This document shows positions 1-5,077 of a stretch of 8,636 bases of DNA, piece by piece (position 1 is the first letter of the stretch; each line of letters starts with the position of its first letter). A model generated the notes under the pieces. That model saw only the letters and a program-made list of their open reading frames with translations. It was not told the origin of the DNA and ran no database searches. Source of the DNA: JAXDLH01 sp034666705 (GTDB lineage: Bacteria; Chloroflexota; UBA6077; SHYK01); the NCBI GenBank assembly GCA_034666705.1, contig JAXDLH010000258.1, forward strand, positions 1 to 8,636, written 5' to 3'. Made by a program: the position numbers and the translations under genes.

Positions 1-455
1 CGGGGAACTCGTCGGGGGTGAACGATGGGGCGTCGGCGTTGCTCATCATGTCGGCGGAGAAGGCGCACGAGCTCGGCCTGAAGCCGCTCGCGCGCTTCGT
101 CGACTCCACTAACGCCGGCGTGAACCCGCTGTTCATGGGGATTGGGCCGGTCCCAGCGACGCGCAAATTGTTCGAGCGCACCGGCGTTACGGCCGACGAC
201 CTGGACCTCGTCGAGATGAACGAGGCATTCGCTGCGCAGTCGCTCGCCTGTATTGACGAGCTAGCGCTGCCAATTGAGCGCGTCAACGTGAACGGCGGCG
301 CGATCGCGCTCGGCCATCCGTTGGGCGCGAGTGGCGCGAAGCTCACCACCACCTTGGTTCACGAGATGGAGCGACGCAATGCTCGCTATGGCCTCGTAAC
401 CATGTGCGTCGGCGTTGGCCAGGGCGTCAGCACTCTCTTCGAGCGACTGGATTAA
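1..455 (+). CDS. Thiolase (acetyl-CoA acetyltransferase family), C-terminal part
   Basis: The reading frame is open from base 3, so the gene begins upstream of the window. The GTG at 18 is an internal codon, because the residues before it (GNSSG) continue the thiolase 'GN.SG.NDGA' motif. Thiolases condense or cleave acyl-CoAs through a Cys/His pair. Numbered from that GTG codon, the family motifs are NEAFAAQ (68-74), GGAIALGHPLGASGA (93-107) with the catalytic His at 100, and CVGVGQG (130-136) with the second active-site Cys at 130. The N-terminal nucleophilic Cys is outside the window. The C-terminus ends normally just after the Cys loop. Sequence alone does not separate a biosynthetic acetoacetyl-CoA thiolase from a degradative beta-oxidation enzyme. 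It converges with the ilvD-side genes; the 85 nt after its stop hold a hairpin repeat but no T-run terminator. Confidence 0.95.
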   Translation, partial: GNSSGVNDGASALLIMSAEKAHELGLKPLARFVDSTNAGVNPLFMGIGPVPATRKLFERTGVTADDLDLVEMNEAFAAQSLACIDELALPIERVNVNGGAIALGHPLGASGAKLTTTLVHEMERRNARYGLVTMCVGVGQGVSTLFERLD

Positions 456-518
456 GCTCGAGATCGCCTGGCGAGGCCACGAGTATTCGTCAGCCCGCAT
501 TTTCCCGCCTGCGGCGGT

Positions 519-545
519 GGACAGGCAGGGACGCCTGTCCCTACG
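519..545. repeat. Perfect hairpin repeat in convergent gap (copy of dispersed core)
   Basis: GGACAGGC (519-526) and GCCTGTCC (533-540) form a perfect 8-bp stem with a 6-nt loop. An alternative pairing of AGGGAC (527-532) with GTCCCT (537-542) is also possible. Read on the minus strand, 545 to 528 is CGTAGGGACAGGCGTCCC, which matches two further copies at 4813-4830 (+) and 5051-5034 (-) with two differences each. The TAG stop of the 90-codon gene (541-543) lies inside it. No T-run follows on either strand, so it is not a classical Rho-independent terminator, though it could stabilise 3' ends. Confidence 0.8.
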
Positions 546-813
546 AGTCGCTCGACGTCCAGCCGCGGCTGGCGACGTAGGCGGTGCGTTCGGCGGCGGT
601 CGTGAACTCGTGGACGCCGATCAGGCTATTGAGGATGTACTCGGTGCCGGGCGTCAGCTTGTCGTTGAGCGCGCTTTCGTCCACCACGAGGTAAAACCGG
701 TCGGCGGCCTCCGCGGAGTAAACCACGCCGCCGTCGAACCGGGCGACCTCCTGGATCTCTGGGAACCGCTGGTGAGCATCCCAGTTGAACGGGTAGCGCT
801 CGACCTGCATCAC
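541..813 (-). CDS. Small conserved-looking hypothetical protein downstream of ilvD
   Basis: This is an unrecognised 90-residue acidic soluble protein with no signal peptide or membrane segment. It starts at GTG 813, or equally likely at the next codon, ATG 810. It begins 13 nt after the ilvD TAG on the same strand, so it is probably the last gene of an ilvD transcript. No Shine-Dalgarno sequence is visible upstream, which suggests translation coupled to ilvD termination. The central part (about residues 27-50, RFDGGVVYSAEAADRFYLVV) reads like a beta hairpin or sheet, followed by a mixed helical tail ending SRGWTSSDS. The opposite-strand frame across the same DNA is arginine-rich and looks like a shadow. 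Its stop codon falls in a dispersed repeat, so the last residues may have been changed by repeat insertion. I cannot assign a function. Confidence 0.6.
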   Translation of the reverse strand: MMQVERYPFNWDAHQRFPEIQEVARFDGGVVYSAEAADRFYLVVDESALNDKLTPGTEYILNSLIGVHEFTTAAERTAYVASRGWTSSDS

Positions 814-826
814 TGGGCAGCAGTCG

Positions 827-2500
827 CTACCAGGTGACGGCTCCCTCGGACGCTGAAGAGACCGACCGTGCGTATTTCGCCATCACGCCCTTCGTGTAGG
901 TCGGCTCGGGCGCCTGCCACGCGTGCAACCGGTCGGTGATCTCGGCGTCGGACAGGTGGACGTCCAGCTTCCGGTTCGGAATGTCGATCGTGATCGTGTC
1001 GCCCTCCCGCACGGCCGCGATTGGCCCCCCGACCGCCGCTTCGGGCGCCACGTGGCCGACCATGAGGCCACGCGTGGCCCCCGAGAAACGACCGTCAGTC
1101 AGGAGGGCGACGGTGTCGCCCATGCCGGCGCCGACGATCGCGCTCGTCACGCCGAGCATCTCGCGCATACCCGGGCCACCCCTGGGCCCCTCGTAGCGAA
1201 TCACCACGACGTCGTCGTGCTGGATTTTGCCTTCGCGCACCGCGGCGAAGGCATCCTCCTCGCGGTCGAAGACCTTGGCCGGGCCGGTGTGCACCATTCG
1301 CTCGTGGCCGGCGACCTTGACCACACAGCCCTCGGGTGCGAGATTGCCATGCAGAATCACGAGGCCGCCCGTCGGCTTGATGGGGTCGTCGACGGGTCGG
1401 ATCACGGGCTGCCCCGGGGTCTCCACCGCGGCCCGCGCTTCCTCGCCAATCGTTCGGCCGGTCACCGTCATGCAGTTCTCGTGCAGGATCTCGGCGTCGA
1501 GCATCCGCTGCGCGATCACTGGTATTCCGCCCGCCTTGTAGACGTCCATGGCCATGTAGCGGCCACCCGGCTTCAGGTCCCCCAGCAGCGGGGTGCGCTC
1601 GCTGATCTCGTCGAAATCGTCGATGTGGAGCGGCACGTCGGCCTCTTTCGCGATCGCCAGCAGGTGCAGCACGACGTTGGTCGAGCCGCCCGTCATCGCG
1701 GCCGCCGCGATTCCGTTCTCGATCGACTCGCGGGTAATGATCTGACTCGGCCGCACGTCCCGGCGCAGCAAGTCCATCACGAGCTCGCCGCAGCCAAATG
1801 CGACGTCGTCCTTCTTAGGATCTTCAGCCGGCACGCTGCCACTGCCTGCCGGCGAGATGCCCATGACCTCGAACACCGTTGCCATGGTATTGGCGGTGAA
1901 CTGGCCGCCGCACGCGCCGGCGCCCGGACAAGCGGCACATTCGACGTCGTGGAGCTGCTCGGCGGTGATGCGCCCGGCCCCGTACGCTCCGACGGCCTCG
2001 AACACGTCCTGGATCGTGATGTCGCGGCCCTCGTACACGCCTGGCGCGATCGTCCCGCCATAGAGCATGAGGCCCGGAATGTCCAGGCGGGCCAGCGCCA
2101 TGACGCAGCCCGGGATCGTCTTGTCGCAGCCCGAGATCGCCACCAGCCCATCCAACAGGTGGCCACGCACGGCGAGCTCGATAGAATCGGCGACGATCTC
2201 ACGGGAGACTAACGAGGCCTTCATTCCCTCCGTACCCATCGAGATGCCGTCCGTCACGGCGATGGTGTTGAACTCGATCGGCGTGCCGCCCGCGGCGCGA
2301 ATGCCCGCCTTCACCTTTTCGGCGAGGCGTCGATGATTGAAATTACACGGCGTGATCTCGATCCAGGAGTGCGCTACGCCGATTAGCGGGCGACGCAGCT
2401 CCTCGTCGCCAAAGCCGACGGCCCGCATCATGGCACGCGCAGGAGCGCGGTCTGGTCCCTGGAGCAGAGTGTGGCTGATGTGCTGCAGATCCTCGCTCAT
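827..2500 (-). CDS. ilvD: Dihydroxy-acid dehydratase
   Basis: IlvD dehydrates 2,3-dihydroxy-isovalerate and 2,3-dihydroxy-3-methylvalerate to the 2-keto acids, the penultimate step to valine and isoleucine and a source of pantothenate and leucine precursors, in the cytoplasm. The start chosen gives 557 residues, normal for the family. The Fe-S cluster cysteines sit in PCNFNH (C52), SGCDKTIPGC (C125, with the Mg-binding, usually carbamylated K127) and CPGAGACGGQFTANTM (C197). TGGSTN (270-275) and LLTDGRFSGATRG (catalytic S473) complete the signature. An upstream in-frame ATG at 2563 exists but overlaps the -10 box and adds a 21-residue tail unlike IlvD. GGGAG at 2507-2511 lies 6 nt before ATG 2500. 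The adjacent ATG at 2506 directly abuts that SD and is less likely. No ilvB, ilvC or leu genes are nearby. Confidence 0.97.
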   Translation of the reverse strand: MSEDLQHISHTLLQGPDRAPARAMMRAVGFGDEELRRPLIGVAHSWIEITPCNFNHRRLAEKVKAGIRAAGGTPIEFNTIAVTDGISMGTEGMKASLVSREIVADSIELAVRGHLLDGLVAISGCDKTIPGCVMALARLDIPGLMLYGGTIAPGVYEGRDITIQDVFEAVGAYGAGRITAEQLHDVECAACPGAGACGGQFTANTMATVFEVMGISPAGSGSVPAEDPKKDDVAFGCGELVMDLLRRDVRPSQIITRESIENGIAAAAMTGGSTNVVLHLLAIAKEADVPLHIDDFDEISERTPLLGDLKPGGRYMAMDVYKAGGIPVIAQRMLDAEILHENCMTVTGRTIGEEARAAVETPGQPVIRPVDDPIKPTGGLVILHGNLAPEGCVVKVAGHERMVHTGPAKVFDREEDAFAAVREGKIQHDDVVVIRYEGPRGGPGMREMLGVTSAIVGAGMGDTVALLTDGRFSGATRGLMVGHVAPEAAVGGPIAAVREGDTITIDIPNRKLDVHLSDAEITDRLHAWQAPEPTYTKGVMAKYARSVSSASEGAVTW

Positions 2501-2513
2501 GCGCATCTCCCGG

Positions 2514-2533
2514 GCGCGACGGTACGGCCGCGC
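2514..2533 (-). promoter_or_regulatory. Hairpin in the ilvD 5' leader just before the SD
   Basis: On the minus strand GCGCGGC (2533-2527) pairs with GTCGCGC (2520-2514), with one G-U pair and a 6-nt loop. Its 3' end is only 2 nt from the GGGAG Shine-Dalgarno (2511-2507). It lies within the roughly 55-nt leader predicted from the TATAAT box. It could tune translation initiation, but no riboswitch or attenuator class is recognisable and there is no leader peptide rich in Leu, Val or Ile codons. Confidence 0.4.
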
Positions 2534-2561
2534 GGTGCATTCAAAAGGGGTAGGGCGCAGC

Positions 2562-2567
2562 ATTATA
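2562..2567 (-). promoter_or_regulatory. -10 box (perfect TATAAT) for ilvD
   Basis: ATTATA on the plus strand reads TATAAT on the minus strand, a perfect sigma-70 type -10. It predicts a transcript start near 2555 and a leader of about 55 nt to ATG 2500. The hexamer at the proper -35 distance (2585-2590, GCCGAA on the minus strand) is a poor match to TTGACA, so the promoter may depend on an activator. The match is striking in DNA this GC-rich and it supports the 2500 start. Confidence 0.65.
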
Positions 2568-2582
2568 GCCGGCGCCCCAGGC

Positions 2583-2611
2583 CATTCGGCGTTCCAGATT
2601 CTGGCTGAATG
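2583..2611. promoter_or_regulatory. Dyad at the ilvD -35 region, candidate operator
   Basis: CATTCGGC (2583-2590) and GCTGAATG (2604-2611) form an 8-position dyad with one G-T pair, separated by 13 nt. CAG/CTG (2595-2597 and 2601-2603) extends the symmetry inward. The centre, 2597, is about 42 nt upstream of the predicted ilvD start, overlapping its weak -35. That is where class II activators usually sit. The site also lies upstream of the divergent 2652 gene, so one regulator could serve both genes. Alternatively it could be a transcribed hairpin of the plus-strand gene. Confidence 0.4.
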
Positions 2612-2651
2612 TGACCCCGACGTGATCGATTCGGGTTGACGGAGGCTGCAG

Positions 2652-3182
2652 ATGCTCCTTACCCTTCCCGCAAGAGTTGCCCACAGCGTCGTGACGCGTA
2701 GGCACTGGGATTACGGAATGACAGAGAGTCTCACGCAGTCGCCCTCGGCGTTCGGTCGCTGGACAGGCGCCTCAGTAGACGCCCTCCGCTCGCTGTGGCG
2801 GCGAGACGAGACGCGGGAGCCAGCGGCGACTGCCGTAGAGCTGCTGCCCGGCATCGAGGGCGCAGCCGAGGTGGGCCGCCGTTTTGCCGCCCGTATTCAC
2901 GGCATCGAGGATAGCCAACCGCTTGCCAACGCGGCATCGATCTGCCGCTGGGAGCTGCTCGTCCTGCGGGAGCGGGTGCTCGAGTTGTCGGCGGGACCGA
3001 AACTGCGTGGATTGCAGACGGAGATCGTTCGTCATCTCGACGAAGCCGCCGCCGCGGCGCGCATCTTGAGCAGTGGCTATCGGTTTCACAGTCTCGACCG
3101 CATCTGTGCCGGCGGTCAGGCACTCGACGACCACCTCGAGGCGCTGGAGCACCTCCGCCCGCGGCTGCTGATCGCCCACTGA
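2652..3182 (+). CDS. Hypothetical helical protein, 176 residues
   Basis: I do not recognise this family. The product is predicted cytoplasmic: no membrane segment, and no convincing signal peptide although the first 16 residues are weakly hydrophobic. The body from about residue 60 onward is rich in Ala, Leu, Glu and Arg and looks alpha-helical, with a long helical stretch around CRWELLVLRERVLELS (93-108) and a second near the C-terminus (about 155-172). The start at 2652 has an excellent GGAGG at 2641-2645, 6 nt away. A second in-frame ATG at 2718 (MTESLTQ) has only a weak GGGA and would remove 22 residues. Codon third positions are GC-rich as in neighbouring genes, supporting a real gene. 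It diverges from ilvD, sharing a 151-nt control region. The next gene follows after about 50 nt on the same strand. Confidence 0.7.
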   Translation: MLLTLPARVAHSVVTRRHWDYGMTESLTQSPSAFGRWTGASVDALRSLWRRDETREPAATAVELLPGIEGAAEVGRRFAARIHGIEDSQPLANAASICRWELLVLRERVLELSAGPKLRGLQTEIVRHLDEAAAAARILSSGYRFHSLDRICAGGQALDDHLEALEHLRPRLLIAH

Positions 3183-3221
3183 TTCCACCCTATCCACGCA
3201 GCCGGCACCGCTTCCGTTCGC

Positions 3222-3227
3222 TACCAT
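3222..3227 (+). promoter_or_regulatory. Possible -10 (TACCAT) of a leaderless transcript
   Basis: TACCAT fits the TANNNT pattern and lies 6 nt before the A of ATG 3234, the spacing typical of leaderless transcripts. No good -35 is visible. The call is tentative because the motif is short. Confidence 0.3.
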
Positions 3228-3233
3228 AGGGGG

Positions 3234-3308
3234 ATGCTCGCCGCCATTCACCTGGCGATACGAGTTCGCCCACGCAGGCAGCGCATGTCGCGGAGGTCGC
3301 AGCTGTGA
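3234..3308 (+). CDS. Possible 24-codon leader ORF coupled to the DUF402 gene
   Basis: ATG 3234 opens a 24-codon frame beginning MLAAIHLAIRV, followed by an arginine-rich half and ending in TGA at 3306-3308. That stop overlaps the GTG start (3305-3307) of the next gene as GTGA, the classical translational-coupling arrangement. Within it lies the GGAGG (3292-3296) that serves the downstream start, so ribosomes translating the leader would pass over that site. AGGGGG directly abuts the ATG, too close to act as an SD, so initiation would have to be leaderless. A chance ORF this short is entirely possible. Confidence 0.3.
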   Translation: MLAAIHLAIRVRPRRQRMSRRSQL

Positions 3309-3823
3309 CGTTTGCGATCGGTGCCGTGGTCCTGGTCCGCAAAATTGACTATGGCACCGGCTACGTGGTACTTTCCTGGCCAGGGACGTTGATCGAGCAC
3401 AGCGCAGAATGGATCGTAGTGCGTGCTCCGTTCGCGCCACTCGCCGTGGAGCCGGTTTTCATCGACGGGGTGCCCTTCGCCGCAGGAGACGTCTTTACAG
3501 AGTTCTATCCGCTCGGTCACTGGTTCAACGTATTCCACATCGCCGACGCCGCGGGTACGCCCAAGGGCTGGTATTGCAACGTTACGCGGCCCGTGGAGCT
3601 GGACGACGAGGGGCTGCGCTACGTCGATCTGGCGCTCGATCTCTTCGTACACCCGGACGGCCGTTACACCGTGCTCGACGAGGACGAGTTCGAGCTGGAG
3701 AGTCAGGGGACCTACGCCCCGGCTGACGTCGCAGCGGCGCGGGCCGGGCTCGCCGAGCTGATCCATCTTGCCCAGAGCAACTCATTGCCGAGCGCTGTGA
3801 ACCTCCCAGCCCGTCCGTCGTGA
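3305..3823 (+). CDS. DUF402-domain protein (Ntdp/FomD-like), putative nucleoside di/triphosphate phosphatase
   Basis: The 172-residue protein carries the DUF402 fold signature: an N-terminal beta segment (GAVVLVRKIDYGTGYVVLSW, 6-25), then GWYCNVTRPVE (88-98), then RYVDLALDLFVHPDG (105-119) and LDEDEFE (124-130). The Asp/Glu residues D108, D112, D118, D125, D127 and E128 match the acidic metal-binding set of this family. Characterised relatives include a Staphylococcus nucleoside di/triphosphate phosphatase and FomD of fosfomycin biosynthesis, both metal-dependent phosphate or nucleotidyl hydrolases. The exact substrate cannot be read here, and no fosfomycin genes are present. The start is GTG 3305, with GGAGG 8 nt upstream (3292-3296). 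It is 25 nt from the EamA gene, so the two are probably cotranscribed. Confidence 0.85.
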   Translation: MTFAIGAVVLVRKIDYGTGYVVLSWPGTLIEHSAEWIVVRAPFAPLAVEPVFIDGVPFAAGDVFTEFYPLGHWFNVFHIADAAGTPKGWYCNVTRPVELDDEGLRYVDLALDLFVHPDGRYTVLDEDEFELESQGTYAPADVAAARAGLAELIHLAQSNSLPSAVNLPARPS

Positions 3824-3848
3824 GTCGATCAGGCCAGGAGGCGTCGCT

Positions 3849-4784
3849 GTGATGAGGTCGACGCAGCGTCTCGGTCCGGACTGGACGGCGCGGTGGATCG
3901 CAATCCCGATCGGGGTCGCGGCTATCTCAACGTCTGGCGTGCTGATTCGTCTCACGCAGGCGCCGCCGCTCGTGACCGCCAGCAATCGCCTGCTGTGGTC
4001 AGCGGCAATTCTCCTGTTGTATTCGGTGCTCGCCGCTCCCCGGGCCCTCCGTGGGGTGCCGCCGCGTGAGCTGGCGTGGCTGGCGATGAGCGGTATGCTG
4101 CTAGGGCTGCACTTCGCCCTCTGGACGTCGAGTCTCTTTCTGACTTCGGTCGCGAGCGCCGTACTGCTTGCTGACACGCACCCAATCGTGGTTGCGGTCA
4201 TCGCCCTGCTCGTCCTGCGGGAGGCGACCGCCGGGCGGGTCTGGCTGGGTATCGGGCTCACATTGCTCGGAAGCGCCACGATCGCGGGTGGCGACGTGCA
4301 GGTCGGCGGTCGGGCGCTCCTTGGCGATCTGATGGCCGTGGGTGCATCGATGACGTTCGCTGCATACCTTGTGATCGGGCGCCACGCCCGGCAGCGTATG
4401 GCCGTGACGGTCTACGCCGGGCTCGTGTATGCGCTCGCCGGCATCGTGCTCACCCTGCTGGGAGTCGCGAGCGGTGCGGACTTCGCCGACTTCTCGACGC
4501 GGGATGTGCTCCTGTGGGCGGCGCTGGTCGTCGCGCCAACGCTGGGTGGTCACACGGTCTTCAACTGGACGCTGCGATACCTGCCGGTTTCAGTTGTGGG
4601 CGTCGCAATTCTCGGCGAGCCAGTAGGCACGACCCTCCTCGCCTGGCTCGTGCTCGGCGAGCCGCCGCGCTCAACGGCCCTGCTTGGCGGAACCATCGTC
4701 ATCGCGGGCCTGCTGCTCACACTGACCGCGAAGTCGAAACCGCCGGTGATCGTAGGAAGCGAGGCGCTCGCGATCATCCCGTAA
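3849..4784 (+). CDS. EamA/DMT-family membrane transporter
   Basis: The 311-residue integral membrane protein has about ten hydrophobic segments (roughly 16-34, 43-63, 74-94, 98-122, 131-149, 157-177, 187-205, 219-237, 246-270, 275-293) forming two repeated EamA halves. Each half ends with the family pattern of an acidic residue before the last helix: LREATAGRVWLGIGLTLLG (123-141) and LGEPPRSTALLGG (269-281). Members of the drug/metabolite transporter superfamily export or import amino acids, purines, drugs or other small metabolites; the substrate cannot be predicted. AGGAGG (3836-3841) lies 7 nt before GTG 3849 and 10 nt before the next codon, ATG 3852, so either may start. It follows the DUF402 gene by 25 nt. 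Its TAA stop lies inside the left end of the large inverted repeat, so the C-terminal residues abut the repeat. Confidence 0.93.
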   Translation: MMRSTQRLGPDWTARWIAIPIGVAAISTSGVLIRLTQAPPLVTASNRLLWSAAILLLYSVLAAPRALRGVPPRELAWLAMSGMLLGLHFALWTSSLFLTSVASAVLLADTHPIVVAVIALLVLREATAGRVWLGIGLTLLGSATIAGGDVQVGGRALLGDLMAVGASMTFAAYLVIGRHARQRMAVTVYAGLVYALAGIVLTLLGVASGADFADFSTRDVLLWAALVVAPTLGGHTVFNWTLRYLPVSVVGVAILGEPVGTTLLAWLVLGEPPRSTALLGGTIVIAGLLLTLTAKSKPPVIVGSEALAIIP

Positions 4785-4830
4785 GGGCACTACGGCCAAT
4801 GCCCGATGCACCCGTGGGGACGGGCGTCCC

Positions 4831-4872
4831 CCGCTCATCCTTCGTCCCGCTCATCCTTCGTCCCGCTCATCC
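4831..4872 (+). repeat. 16-bp tandem repeat, 2.6 units
   Basis: The unit CCGCTCATCCTTCGTC occurs at 4831-4846 and 4847-4862, followed by a partial CCGCTCATCC at 4863-4872. It is present only in the left arm of the inverted repeat and accounts for most of the length difference between the arms. This looks like replication slippage within the element. It is too short and contiguous to be a CRISPR. Confidence 0.85.
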
Positions 4873-4938
4873 TGAGCTTGTCGAAGGATCCCAAGCGTCG
4901 AGCGCGAGAGCCATAGCCGCGCCCGCCCGTGCGCGATC

Positions 4939-4966
4939 TGCCATGGTGCAGGATCGGACCATGGCA
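4939..4966. repeat. Perfect 9-bp hairpin at the centre of the inverted-repeat element
   Basis: TGCCATGGT (4939-4947) and ACCATGGCA (4958-4966) are exact reverse complements around a 10-nt loop (GCAGGATCGG). If the two extra tandem units of the left arm are discounted, this hairpin lies close to the axis of the whole element, so the dyads are nested. There is no T-run after it. Confidence 0.75.
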
Positions 4967-5077
4967 TACCGATGCATTCAGCCATCCGCTCCGCCGCGGG
5001 CCGCGGACCATTCGACAGGCTCACGGTGCGCGGGGGACGCCTATTCCTACGGGCGTATCGGGCATTGGCCGGGGCTC

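Noticed and set aside
519..540. Hairpin as a Rho-independent terminator
   Set aside because: The stem is good but no T-run follows on either strand. It is better explained as a dispersed repeat.
923..2212. Long plus-strand ORF (429 codons) opposite ilvD
   Set aside because: It is antisense to a certain ilvD with all catalytic motifs. Its translation is His/Arg/Asp-rich with no domain, which is typical of a shadow frame in GC-rich DNA.
2636..2664. TTGACG (2636-2641) as the -35 of a promoter for a 2718 start
   Set aside because: No -10-like hexamer lies at the correct distance (TTACCC only), and the bases are better explained as the approach to the strong GGAGG of the 2652 start.
2772..3440. 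Minus-strand ORF (222 codons) crossing the 176-residue gene, the gap and the DUF402 gene
   Set aside because: It overlaps two better-supported plus-strand genes and has no motif. The plus frames have the expected third-position GC and strong SDs.
4816..4831. GGGGAC/GTCCCC stem after EamA as a terminator
   Set aside because: There is no T-run. It is the hairpin core of the repeat arm.
4831..4872. CRISPR array
   Set aside because: The units are 16 bp and directly contiguous without spacers, so this is a simple tandem repeat.
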